44,884 nt of DNA from NCBI GenBank assembly GCA_025360105.1, contig JANYCT010000024.1, positions 1 through 44,884 of the forward strand, given 5' to 3'. Numbering within the stretch: the first letter of the stretch is position 1; every line of letters starts with the position of its first letter. A model generated the notes under the pieces. The model saw only the letters and a program-made list of their open reading frames with translations, was not told the origin of the DNA and did not search any database. This DNA comes from Actinomycetes bacterium. GTDB taxonomy: Bacteria; Actinomycetota; Acidimicrobiia; Acidimicrobiales; Ilumatobacteraceae. Position numbers and translations under genes: made by a program. This document shows positions 1-7,203 of the stretch, piece after piece.

Positions 1-144
1 GCAGGAGCTGCCTTCTTCGCAGGAGCTGCCTTCTTCGCAGGAGCTGCCTTCTTCGCAGGAGCTGCCTTCTTCGCAGGAGCTGCCTTCTTCGCAGGAGCTG
101 CCTTCTTCGCAGGAGCTGCCTTCTTGGCAGGAGCTGCCTTCTTT
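1..144. repeat. 18-bp tandem repeat, 8 copies visible
   Basis: The unit GCAGGAGCTGCCTTCTTC occurs six times exactly (1-108), then twice with a changed last base (109-126, 127-144). It probably continues beyond the left edge. On the minus strand each unit encodes K-K-A-A-P-A. The near-perfect DNA identity, not just protein identity, indicates recent slippage expansion. Confidence 0.95.
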
Positions 145-170
145 GCCGGGGCCTTCTTTGTAGCTGCCAC
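1..170 (-). CDS. Lys/Ala/Pro-repeat (KKAAPA) protein, N-terminal part only
   Basis: The reading frame starts at a GTG at 170-168 and runs off the left edge, so only about 56 codons are visible. An AGGAAGAG ribosome binding site lies just upstream (about 180-173). After M-A-A-T-K-K-A-P-A the protein is a run of K-K-A-A-P-A hexapeptides encoded by an 18-bp tandem repeat. Such tails are seen in actinobacterial and other bacterial histone H1-like or HU-fusion DNA-binding proteins, where lysines contact DNA non-specifically. The gene lies directly downstream of HU on the same strand (34 nt gap), which fits a nucleoid role. The folded part, if any, is outside the window, so function is inferred from composition and context only. 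Copy number of the repeat may vary between strains. Confidence 0.6.
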   Translation of the reverse strand, partial: MAATKKAPAKKAAPAKKAAPAKKAAPAKKAAPAKKAAPAKKAAPAKKAAPAKKAAP

Positions 171-204
171 GTCTCTTCCTTTCACGTTGGTTTGGTTTGG
201 TTTG

Positions 205-486
205 CTATTTCTTCGGGTTGAGTGCGGCCTTGAGCGTTGAGCTCGCCGTGAACTTCACATTCGTCGATGCTGCAATTTTCACTTCAGCACCGGTCTGAGG
301 ATTGCGGCCAAGGCGAGCCTTGCGCTTGCTGGTGCTGAACGAACCGAAGCCCGGCCATGCGACCTTTTCATCCTTCTTCGCTGCTGCGACAACTTGGTCG
401 AAGAAAGCGGCGAGTGTCTTTTCAGCATCCGCCTTACTCACTCCAGCTGTGGTTGCAACTGCATCAATCAATTCTGCTTTTGTCAT
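205..486 (-). CDS. hup: DNA-binding protein HU
   Basis: This 93-residue protein matches the HU/IHF fold over its whole length. It begins M-T-K-A-E-L-I-D-A-V, has the dimerisation helices in residues 1-40, and carries the family signature around G-R-N-P-Q-T-G (about residues 61-67) that forms the tip of the DNA-binding arm. HU is a homodimeric nucleoid protein that bends DNA. The start is set by AGGAGG about 9 nt upstream of the ATG at 486. It lacks the long lysine-rich tail of mycobacterial HupB, but the next gene on the strand is a Lys/Ala/Pro-repeat protein, so the two functions may be split here. The upstream region (487-631) should contain its promoter; a GATAAT-like hexamer occurs there on the minus strand but I see no convincing -35 box. 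Confidence 0.95.
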   Translation of the reverse strand: MTKAELIDAVATTAGVSKADAEKTLAAFFDQVVAAAKKDEKVAWPGFGSFSTSKRKARLGRNPQTGAEVKIAASTNVKFTASSTLKAALNPKK

Positions 487-631
487 TTCCTCTTGCCTCC
501 TCGGTTAACGGAGCGTTACGCATTCATTATCGAACCCGTTTCGCGTGACGAATACAAGCATCCCAATAGTTGCAAATGCAATAAGATGGAAATGGCTTGC
601 GCCGGTGCGTGGATTGCGGTTCACTTCGTCC

Positions 632-1960
632 ATGTTGCTCCAACAGCACTGGCCGCTTTTCGGCCTGCGCGTGCGCACGCCGCGCATCGAATTGCGCTAC
701 CCAACCGATGACGAGGTCGCGGAAATTGCGGAGCGTTCCGTCGACGAGGGGGTGCATGATCCGGCGTATATGCCGTTCACCATCGAGTGGACCGATGTAG
801 CCCCACCGCTGCAGCAACGTCGCTCGCTGCAGTTCCACTGGGGCCTACGTGCCAACTGGCAGTCCACTGCGTGGAGCTGCAACTTTGCCGTGTTCGTCGA
901 CGGACGCATCGTGGGCACACAATCCGTAGGGGCGAACGAATTCGCCCGATTGCGCTCGGTGCTCACGGGTTCGTTCCTGTTCCTTCCCGAGCAAGGCAAG
1001 GGCATCGGTACCGAGATGCGCGCTGCCGTGTTGCACCTTGCGTTCGCCGGCCTGGGCGCCGATCTTGCTCAGACTGGCGCCTGGGAGGACAACGTGCAGT
1101 CACTGGGCGTCACACGCAAACTGGGTTACGAGATAGAAGGCCACCGGCGCATGCTCAGCCGCGGTGCGCCACGCGAGATGGTGGGATACCGCCTCGACCG
1201 CGCCACGTGGGCGAAGCGACGTCGAAACGACATCACGATCGAGGGACTCGAGCCATGTCTGGAATTGTTCGGCGTGACCCCCACCGGTCGGTCGGCGCCA
1301 CGATGCGCCGGGGTCGACGGTTGTCGCGGCGGCTGGGTGGTCGCGAGCCGCGACGGCGTTCGCGTCGAGAGTTCAATCGCGTCGGTCATCGAGTCGTTCG
1401 ACGTGGTCGGCATCGACATGCCCATTGGTCTTCCGGTCGATCGCTCCCGCGCAGCAGACGTTGAGGCACGCCGGTACCTCCGTCCACGCGGCAGTACCGT
1501 TTTTCCAACACCACCGCGCGCATGTATCGATGCACCCGACTATGCAACGGCCTGCGCTGACGCCCGAGTCGCGACCGGGAAAGCGATTTCGAAGCAGGCA
1601 TGGAACATCGTCGCGAAGATGAAAGAACTCGACAATCACGTCGGACCCGAACACGAACAGCGCATCGCAGAGGTGCATCCCGAGTGTTCGTTCCTCGCGA
1701 TGCAGCGTCTCGACTCGAACGATGCGAGGCCGTTCGAGTCGAAGCACACCGTGGTTGGGCGTGAACAGAGGACCACGGTCGTTCAGCGCACGTTCGACAT
1801 CGTGATCAGAGTGCCACCGGGCGCGCAGCTCGACGACGTGCTCGACGCCTACGCAGTGTTGTGGACTGCCGAGCGCTTCGCGCGAGGCGATCACTTCACC
1901 CTGCAGGGGCCAGCGGCCGAACGTGACGCCCGCGGCCTGCTCATGCGTATCGTCGTGTGA
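632..1960 (+). CDS. GNAT acetyltransferase fused to DUF429 domain
   Basis: A 442-residue protein with two domains. Residues about 15-200 are a GNAT N-acetyltransferase of the RimJ/RimL type; the acetyl-CoA pyrophosphate loop is Q-G-K-G-I-G and a typical N-x-x-S-x-x-x-x-x-x-x-L-G-Y segment follows. Residues about 230-440 are DUF429, recognised by V-D-G-C-R-G-G-W-V near its start, G-I-D-M-P-I-G-L-P and H-P-E-C-S-F; this family has a predicted RNase H-like fold and no agreed function. The ORF can be extended upstream to 545, but the ATG at 632 fits the N-terminus of GNAT proteins better. It is divergent from HU. Both domains are intact and in one frame, so this is a real fusion. Substrate of either domain is unknown. 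Confidence 0.8.
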   Translation: MLLQQHWPLFGLRVRTPRIELRYPTDDEVAEIAERSVDEGVHDPAYMPFTIEWTDVAPPLQQRRSLQFHWGLRANWQSTAWSCNFAVFVDGRIVGTQSVGANEFARLRSVLTGSFLFLPEQGKGIGTEMRAAVLHLAFAGLGADLAQTGAWEDNVQSLGVTRKLGYEIEGHRRMLSRGAPREMVGYRLDRATWAKRRRNDITIEGLEPCLELFGVTPTGRSAPRCAGVDGCRGGWVVASRDGVRVESSIASVIESFDVVGIDMPIGLPVDRSRAADVEARRYLRPRGSTVFPTPPRACIDAPDYATACADARVATGKAISKQAWNIVAKMKELDNHVGPEHEQRIAEVHPECSFLAMQRLDSNDARPFESKHTVVGREQRTTVVQRTFDIVIRVPPGAQLDDVLDAYAVLWTAERFARGDHFTLQGPAAERDARGLLMRIVV

Positions 1961-2107
1961 AACCATCGGCCACACTCCAGCGTGATGTAACCCATTGTTC
2001 ATCGAAACATCCACCATCTCCGGTTCGGGCTGGGCTATATCTGAAAGACATCACGAGGGCGGAGGTGCACTCCTGCGCTCTCGCCGAAGTTTGACGAAGG
2101 GATGACG

Positions 2108-3535
2108 GTGACCGATCTCTTGCCGGTTCAGTCTGAGTTGCTCGCCCCTGCCACGTTGGATGCCACACCAGATGGGGCAACGCTGGGTCCCGACAACCCG
2201 CCCGGCACAGCGCAGCGAACACGCTTTGTGATCGACACGTCGGTTCTCATCGCCGATCCTGGTTGCATCAACAACTTCGGTGACGTCGATGTGGTGATCC
2301 CACTCACCGTGATCGAGGAACTCGACGGCCTGAAGAGTCGGCCCGACGACGTCGGCCGTGCTGCACGAACGGCGTTGCGCACGATCGAGGATCTCCGGGT
2401 GCGTCACGGTGGATCGCTGGCTACGCCGGTGCCGATCGGCGCCGATCACGAATCGGGCACGCTGCAGATCGAGATCAACGGCGTGCAGAAGCACCTGCTC
2501 ATTGAGCACGGCCTCGATACCAACAAGCCCGACAACCGGATCATCGGTGCAGCGCTCGGTCAGTTGAACAAGGCCCCGACGGTGATGGTCTCCAACGACG
2601 CAGCGCTGCGTATCAAGGCCGCACACCTTGGCATCGATGCCATCGAGCATCATCCGGCAGGACGGGCAATGAGCAGTCGTCCCGTTGGCTGGCTCACGCT
2701 CGCCGCCGAGCACGACGACATCGACCGCCTGTACGCTGATGGCTTGCTCGCGACCGGCGACGTCGATGGTTCCGAGCTGCTACACGAGAACGGGTTTGCA
2801 GTGTTGCGCTCCGGCTCGCAATCTGCGCTCGCACGCCGACGTGGTGACGACTTCGAGGTGCTCGGACACGGCACCCCCGAAGCATGGGGTCTGCGGCCGC
2901 GCTCGAAGGAGCAGCGTTTTGCACTTGAACTGTTGCTCGATCCGCACGTCAGCGTGGTGGCGCTCGACGGTCGTGCCGGCACGGGTAAAACGCTGCTCGC
3001 AGTTGCAGCAGGACTCGAGCACGTCGTCGAGCGCCGCGCCTACGAACGTCTTGCGATCTATCGTCCACTCGTGCCCGTCGGCCGCGCCGACGTCGGCTTT
3101 CTGCCGGGAGGGCTCGACGAGAAGCTCGATCCGTGGATGTCAGCAATCCACGACTCGATCGTGGCACTGACAGATCAACGCAGTAGCCGCGACGCACGGA
3201 CCCTCATCGAGGAGCTCACCACTCGCGGGCAGTTGTCGATGGAGTCGGTCACGTTCCTTCGCGGACGCTCGTTGCACCGCCAATTCGTCGTCGTCGACGA
3301 GGCTCAGAACTTGGAGCCCACCACACTCAAGACGATCCTCACTCGTATCGGCGATGGCACCAAGGTGGTCTTCACCGGCGACACCAGCCAGATCGATGCG
3401 CCCTACATGGGCGAGTCGAACAACGCGCTGGCTGTATTGATTCAGGCCTTTGCGGGACAAACGTGCTTCGGGCACATCACCATGTCAGCGTGCGAGCGCA
3501 GCGAGGTCGCAAGCCTGGCTGCCGAACTGCTCTGA
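2108..3535 (+). CDS. PhoH-family ATPase with N-terminal PIN domain (PhoH2-type)
   Basis: About 475 residues. A PIN ribonuclease domain lies at roughly 40-170 (F-V-I-D-T-S-V-L, V-I-E-E-L-D-G-L-K, acidic metal ligands present, and S-N-D-A-A-L). A PhoH-type P-loop ATPase domain follows, with Walker A G-R-A-G-T-G-K-T and Walker B V-V-V-D-E-A-Q-N. PIN-PhoH (PhoH2) proteins of actinobacteria are reported to unwind and cleave RNA; I infer the same role here. An ATG at 2102 directly abuts the GAAGGG ribosome binding site, whereas the in-frame GTG at 2108 gives normal spacing of 6 nt, so I prefer 2108. It has no tightly linked neighbour; the 141-bp upstream gap holds no other gene. Confidence 0.9.
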   Translation: MTDLLPVQSELLAPATLDATPDGATLGPDNPPGTAQRTRFVIDTSVLIADPGCINNFGDVDVVIPLTVIEELDGLKSRPDDVGRAARTALRTIEDLRVRHGGSLATPVPIGADHESGTLQIEINGVQKHLLIEHGLDTNKPDNRIIGAALGQLNKAPTVMVSNDAALRIKAAHLGIDAIEHHPAGRAMSSRPVGWLTLAAEHDDIDRLYADGLLATGDVDGSELLHENGFAVLRSGSQSALARRRGDDFEVLGHGTPEAWGLRPRSKEQRFALELLLDPHVSVVALDGRAGTGKTLLAVAAGLEHVVERRAYERLAIYRPLVPVGRADVGFLPGGLDEKLDPWMSAIHDSIVALTDQRSSRDARTLIEELTTRGQLSMESVTFLRGRSLHRQFVVVDEAQNLEPTTLKTILTRIGDGTKVVFTGDTSQIDAPYMGESNNALAVLIQAFAGQTCFGHITMSACERSEVASLAAELL

Positions 3536-3551
3536 GCATTGCGCCGGGTCC

Positions 3552-3615
3552 GGCCCTCGGCCCTCGGCCCTCGGCCCATCCGTCATTCGTCAAACGTCAA
3601 ACGTCAAACGTCACC
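3552..3615. repeat. Two adjacent heptanucleotide tandem repeats
   Basis: GGCCCTC is repeated three times plus a partial copy (3552-3577). It is followed by CGTCAAA units (exact at 3588-3594, 3595-3601, 3602-3608, with variants CGTCATT at 3581 and CGTCACC at 3609). They lie in the 157-bp gap between phoH and whiB. No gene is visible here. Confidence 0.9.
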
Positions 3616-3692
3616 GACGATTCGCTTGCCTTTCGCTGCCCGTTCAATTAGTGTTAAATGCAAATGGGTGGTCGGACAACAGGAGTACGCAG

Positions 3693-4151
3693 ATGACGCA
3701 GACCATGGTGGTGCAGCCAGTTGCCATACAGACAGTGCCAGTGCAGACATTGCCAGTGCAGACATTGCCAGTGCAGACAGTGCCAGTGCAGACATTGTTG
3801 GTGCAGACGGTTGCCATACAGACGGTGCCAGTGCAGACAGTAACCATCGAGGTCAGCCCCCCAGACGACGCAGCGAGCACGCACTGGAGCGAACTGGCTG
3901 CATGTAAAGGCCGCACCTCGCTGTTCTTTGCACCGCGAGCCGAACGCCCGCAGGCACGGGCTCGTCGCGAGGCTCAGGCCGGCGTGATGTGCGCACGGTG
4001 CCCCGTTGCCACCGAGTGTCGCACGTTTGCACGCGCCAACCATGAGTACGGCTACTGGGGCGGCGAGTCCGAGGAGGAGCGGCATCTCGCCGGCTTCACG
4101 GTGTCAGCGCCCATCGGGGTTCGCGCCCGCCTGTCGTCGGTCGCCAACTGA
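3693..4151 (+). CDS. WhiB-family regulator with pentapeptide-repeat N-terminus
   Basis: A 152-residue protein. Residues 1-52 are unusual: about nine copies of V/I-Q-T-V/L-P encoded by a 15-bp repeat. Residues about 65-150 are a WhiB domain with four cysteines for a [4Fe-4S] cluster (A-C-K-G, then C-A-R-C, then E-C-R-T-F) followed by the G-Y-W-G-G turn and a basic/charged tail. WhiB proteins are actinobacterial regulators that bind the sigma factor and sense redox or NO. The start is fixed by AGGAG at 3681-3685, 7 nt before the ATG. The ORF is open further upstream (to 3450), but that overlaps phoH and lacks the signal. Which WhiB subgroup it belongs to cannot be told by eye. The repeat may be an interaction or disordered extension. 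Confidence 0.88.
   Translation: MTQTMVVQPVAIQTVPVQTLPVQTLPVQTVPVQTLLVQTVAIQTVPVQTVTIEVSPPDDAASTHWSELAACKGRTSLFFAPRAERPQARARREAQAGVMCARCPVATECRTFARANHEYGYWGGESEEERHLAGFTVSAPIGVRARLSSVAN
3714..3848 (+). repeat. 15-bp coding tandem repeat in whiB
   Basis: Units of GTGCAGACATTGCCA and variants, about nine copies, encode V-Q-T-L-P-like pentads. Some copies are identical at DNA level, so expansion is recent. The codons (ACA, TTG, CCA) are more AT-rich than the surrounding gene. Confidence 0.9.
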
Positions 4152-4177
4152 GCTGCCAGTACCGAGCTGCCAGTACC
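4150..4177. repeat. 14-bp direct repeat, two copies
   Basis: GAGCTGCCAGTACC occurs at 4150-4163 and 4164-4177, directly after the whiB stop. Probably a replication-slippage duplication; no function is apparent. Confidence 0.9.
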
Positions 4178-4199
4178 GAGCGCAGATGACGCCACTGGC

Positions 4200-4205
4200 T
4201 AACGT
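4200..4205 (+). promoter_or_regulatory. Leaderless-type -10 box (TAACGT)
   Basis: TAACGT lies 6 nt before the ATG at 4212, with no Shine-Dalgarno sequence between. This matches the TANNNT spacing of leaderless actinobacterial transcripts. Confidence 0.55.
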
Positions 4206-4211
4206 GAGGCC

Positions 4212-4592
4212 ATGACACCCGGCCAGTTTGTCTCTGACTTCATCGCTGCGTTCAACAACCGAGACCTCGACACGGCGCTGGCGATGGTCGATGAGGAGTG
4301 CGAATACGACAACGTGCCGATGGGTAAGGTCGTCGGCCCCGACGGCATGCGCGCCACCTTGGCACCGTTCATCGCTGGGTGCGATCAGATTGAGTGGCTC
4401 GTCTCGCATCAAGTTGAGTCGGGCACCATGCACACCGGAGTGGTGATGAACGAGCGCGTCGATCGGTTCCATCTCCCAGACCACTGGCTCGAAATCGGCG
4501 TTGCCGGCCTGTTCGTGATTCGCAACGGTCGCATCGTGCTGTGGCGCGACTATTTCGACAAGCAGACCTTCCTCGATCAGATGTCGGCCTGA
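4212..4592 (+). CDS. Limonene-1,2-epoxide hydrolase-like (SnoaL/NTF2 fold) protein
   Basis: This 126-residue protein has the NTF2-like cone fold pattern and the specific limonene-1,2-epoxide hydrolase signatures: N-E-R-V-D-R-F (the Arg-x-Asp pair) and W-R-D-Y-F-D near the C-terminus, which supplies the second catalytic Asp in characterised members. All three key residues appear conserved. Family members open epoxides by a one-step hydration; mycobacterial relatives act on sterol or fatty epoxides. The natural substrate here is unknown. It starts at an ATG 6 nt after a TAACGT box and probably is a single-gene unit ending before the exonuclease gene. Confidence 0.82.
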   Translation: MTPGQFVSDFIAAFNNRDLDTALAMVDEECEYDNVPMGKVVGPDGMRATLAPFIAGCDQIEWLVSHQVESGTMHTGVVMNERVDRFHLPDHWLEIGVAGLFVIRNGRIVLWRDYFDKQTFLDQMSA

Positions 4593-4612
4593 ACCGTGTT
4601 GCACCCCACGCG

Positions 4613-4618
4613 TACGGT
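4613..4618 (+). promoter_or_regulatory. Leaderless-type -10 box (TACGGT)
   Basis: TACGGT lies 7 nt before the ATG at 4626 of the exonuclease gene; no ribosome binding site is visible in between. Confidence 0.5.
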
Positions 4619-4625
4619 GTTGGAC

Positions 4626-5231
4626 ATGAGCGGCTCAGTAACCGACACCGATACCGATGGCGCCAGTTTGGGCAGGTCCCGCTTCGCGGTGGTCGATGTC
4701 GAGACGTCGGGGCTGTCCACTGAACGCGATCGCGTCCTGCAGGTTGCGGTGGTCACGGTCAACGGTGAGGGCGCCGTGCTCGATTCGTGGGTTAGCCTCA
4801 TGCGCCCGCGCATGCGCTGGGCGTTTCGGCTCGGGCCTCGTCACATTCACGGACTGTCGCGTTCGGCACTGCGCAAGGCGCCTCCTGCCGGAGTCGTTCT
4901 CGACGAGCTGGCCCACCGTCTGCGCGGCAGCACCTTCACGGCGCACAACGCCCGCTTCGACTCGTCGTTCCTGCAGCAGAGTGCGCGTCGCGCCGGCATC
5001 GATCTCGCGCTCACTCCGGCGCTATGCACGCTGAGCTTGTCCCGCCAACTCGACCCCGATCGAACGATGTCACATCGATTGCCCGACATTTGCCACCGCT
5101 ACGGCATCGCCCTCGAGCGTCCACACGACGCGCTCGAAGACGCCATGGCCACCGCGGCAGTCCTGCCCTACCTCCTGCGAGCACACGGCATCACCAACGC
5201 TGATCAGTTGTCGCGGCTCACCACGTCGTAG
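4626..5231 (+). CDS. DEDDh 3'-5' exonuclease (DnaQ/epsilon-like)
   Basis: About 201 residues forming one exonuclease domain. The metal-binding residues are visible: V-D-V-E-T-S-G (Exo I, Asp and Glu), H-N-A-R-F-D (Exo II) and H-D-A-L-E-D-A (Exo III, His and Asp). Such proteins act as proofreading subunits or stand-alone repair/RNA-trimming exonucleases; no polymerase or other domain is attached. An upstream in-frame TTG at 4596 exists, but the ATG at 4626 sits at leaderless distance from TACGGT. The 3' end overlaps the end of the convergent pafC by 28 nt. Proximity to the DNA-damage regulators PafB and PafC fits a repair role, by inference. Confidence 0.85.
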   Translation: MSGSVTDTDTDGASLGRSRFAVVDVETSGLSTERDRVLQVAVVTVNGEGAVLDSWVSLMRPRMRWAFRLGPRHIHGLSRSALRKAPPAGVVLDELAHRLRGSTFTAHNARFDSSFLQQSARRAGIDLALTPALCTLSLSRQLDPDRTMSHRLPDICHRYGIALERPHDALEDAMATAAVLPYLLRAHGITNADQLSRLTTS

Positions 5232-6163
5232 CGCGCCAGCACGCTACGAGCGGTGTCGGCGGCGAGATGCGACCAACGCTCGGGCGCTGACACCACCACC
5301 GTCGGTCCGAGACGAAGGAGCAACCGGCGCAGCCATTGCTCGCTCGTCACGGGCATGACCACCGCGGAAACCACCGAATCGGGTGCGGCCGGGGTGACGG
5401 TGTCGACGGGATAGCGCTCGATCATCCACATCAAGTCGTTCGGAACCAGCAACGTGGCTCGATCGATGTCAGGGTCATCAGTGAACCACCGCTGCGGGTT
5501 CGGAAGCGTGAATGGTCGCGGTGCGTCGATGATTCCCGTGGATGCCACCGCGAGCACGCGATCGAGACGGAAGCAGCGTTCGTCACCCGACCGCTCGTCG
5601 TCGGCAAGGAGATACCAATTGCCGCCATCGGCAAAAACAGCTCGGGGCGCGACGACACGTTCGGTTGCCTCGTCGCGCGCCGGGGTCCAATATGTGATCG
5701 ACAGCCGCTCCCCCATCTCTACTGCAGCGACAACGTCGTCGACCAGCGTGGGACGCACGAGGTCGACCACTACGCCGTCGTCACCGAGCGTCGTCGCCAA
5801 TTTGTCGAGCGCCCGCCCGAGCGCTCCGTGCGGCTCAGCGCCGGGTAGCGCCATGGCGGCGCGGCCAGCTGCCAGCAGGCCAAAACCCTCGGGCGCCGTC
5901 AGACGCAGTGGCCGCGTAAACACGCGAGGTATTCCGGCTACGACCAAGCCGTCGTCGATGAAGACATCGATGAGCTCGTCGACAAACGGGGGCAACCCGC
6001 ACATCGCAGCGAGTTCGAGATCGGCCACAACTTCGGCCTCGCTCAACGCGAAATGCGTGGCCATTTCGGAAAGCGGGACCTCACCGCGTTCCATCAGCCA
6101 GGGCAACATCACCAGCAGACGTCGCAGACGTACGTGGGCCGAGCGCGCACCGGTGCGGGCCAT
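5204..6163 (-). CDS. pafC: WYL-domain transcriptional regulator PafC
   Basis: A 319-residue protein with an N-terminal winged-helix-like segment (about 1-75), a central WYL domain (about 135-215, with the W-Y-L variant in G-N-W-Y-L-L-A-D) and a C-terminal WCX-like extension. It starts in a one-base overlap with the stop of pafB (TGATG), so the two are translationally coupled. In mycobacteria PafB and PafC form a heterodimer that activates the LexA-independent DNA damage response; the gene order here supports the same. The usual neighbours (Pup ligase upstream, tatA/tatC downstream) are not present in this window. The 3' end overlaps the convergent exonuclease gene. Confidence 0.85.
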   Translation of the reverse strand: MARTGARSAHVRLRRLLVMLPWLMERGEVPLSEMATHFALSEAEVVADLELAAMCGLPPFVDELIDVFIDDGLVVAGIPRVFTRPLRLTAPEGFGLLAAGRAAMALPGAEPHGALGRALDKLATTLGDDGVVVDLVRPTLVDDVVAAVEMGERLSITYWTPARDEATERVVAPRAVFADGGNWYLLADDERSGDERCFRLDRVLAVASTGIIDAPRPFTLPNPQRWFTDDPDIDRATLLVPNDLMWMIERYPVDTVTPAAPDSVVSAVVMPVTSEQWLRRLLLRLGPTVVVSAPERWSHLAADTARSVLARYDVVSRDN

Positions 6164-7113
6164 CAGCCACTCCCAACTGCGGTATCGGCGATCTCGGTGA
6201 GCCAGCCGATCACGTCGGCGCGGACCCCTTCGGGCGCAATCACGACGGCGTTGTCAGTGAGGCCGAGCAACCACGAACGAAAGGCCTCGCGGTTCACACA
6301 CGGCACCTCGACGTCGATGCAGCCGTCGGCGAGCCAGCCCACTACTGCCTCATCGCCAACCTCGGCGGCCACAAGCAGTGCGCGCTCGGGGGCGACCCGC
6401 ACAACAGCATGGGTTATCTCGTTCTCCGGTTCGCCGAGCAACTTTGGATCCGACGGAAAGACCTGACGAATGTCGAAGTCCGTGGGGCGCTCAAACGTGG
6501 ACGGGACACCGACGCGCACGTCGCCGTCGATGCGGTCGACACGATACGTGCGTACCTCGTTGCGCGCCCGGTCGCGACCAATCACGTACCAATACCCGTC
6601 GCGCAACAGCAGGCCATACGGTTCGAGTGTTCGATCGGTGCCGCGATACCCAAACGTGGCGATCGACCGTGTGGCCAACGCCTCGCGTAGCGGCGGCAGC
6701 GCCTCGAACGTTGGCATCGTCGCGGCCACCGCGAGCGCCGGACGTTCACTACCGACGCCGAGCTTCCAGAGACCCTCTTGGCCCCAGGAATCATCGGTGC
6801 GCGCCGCCGCAACCGCAAGCTGCAACGCGTGACGTTCATCGTCGGTGAGCTCAAGGTCGGCGAGCTCATAGCGTCGCCGGTCGATGCGATACGCAGTACG
6901 ACCCGCCTGATCGCCCCCGAGTACCGTCTGCTCGATGGGCACCCCCAGGTCGCGCAGAACGCTCTTGTCCCGCTCGAACGAGCCCCGGCGAGCGGAGTCG
7001 TTCACCGGGTATTGGCCGATCATTTCGTTGGCGATTTGTTCGAGCGTGATCGGCTGTTTCGTCTCGAGGAGCAGCGCGAGCAGGTTCGTGAGACGCTCGA
7101 GCGGTTCTGCCAT
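6163..7113 (-). CDS. pafB: WYL-domain transcriptional regulator PafB
   Basis: A 316-residue protein. Residues 1-70 form a DeoR-type winged helix (L-T-N-L-L-A-L-L-L-E-T, then F-E-R-D-K-S-V-L-R-D-L-G), followed by a linker and a WYL domain (about 145-215, D-G-Y-W-Y-V-I-G-R-D) and a C-terminal WCX region. The WYL domain is thought to sense a ligand, possibly nucleic acid, that signals DNA damage. It is first in the pafB-pafC pair. The ATG at 7113 is 7 nt after a TACGCT box, fitting a leaderless transcript; the reading of the start therefore looks secure. Confidence 0.87.
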   Translation of the reverse strand: MAEPLERLTNLLALLLETKQPITLEQIANEMIGQYPVNDSARRGSFERDKSVLRDLGVPIEQTVLGGDQAGRTAYRIDRRRYELADLELTDDERHALQLAVAAARTDDSWGQEGLWKLGVGSERPALAVAATMPTFEALPPLREALATRSIATFGYRGTDRTLEPYGLLLRDGYWYVIGRDRARNEVRTYRVDRIDGDVRVGVPSTFERPTDFDIRQVFPSDPKLLGEPENEITHAVVRVAPERALLVAAEVGDEAVVGWLADGCIDVEVPCVNREAFRSWLLGLTDNAVVIAPEGVRADVIGWLTEIADTAVGSG

Positions 7114-7120
7114 GGCAGCG

Positions 7121-7126
7121 AGCGTA
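7121..7126 (-). promoter_or_regulatory. Leaderless-type -10 box of pafB (TACGCT)
   Basis: On the minus strand TACGCT is followed by 7 nt and the pafB ATG at 7113. Confidence 0.5.
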
Positions 7127-7203
7127 GACCCTGTGTTCGGGACTTCGGCGTTAACCGTTGTCGGATACCCGTCAGCGCTATTCGACAGCGCTACCCATCG
7201 GGG

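Noticed and set aside
1-144. CRISPR-like array
   Set aside because: The 18-bp units are directly adjacent without spacers and are in frame as K-K-A-A-P-A codons, so this is a coding tandem repeat.
545-631. N-terminal extension of the GNAT-DUF429 protein from GTG 545
   Set aside because: The extra 29 residues do not resemble a GNAT N-terminus; ATG at 632 is a better start.
3626-3659. Sigma-70-like promoter before whiB
   Set aside because: TTTCGC and TTAAAT have 17-bp spacing but the -35 match is poor; not enough to list as a feature.
3539-3907. Alternative plus-strand frame over the whiB repeat, and minus-strand frames there
   Set aside because: Low-complexity shadows of the 15-bp repeat; the whiB frame has the ribosome binding site and the cysteine motif.
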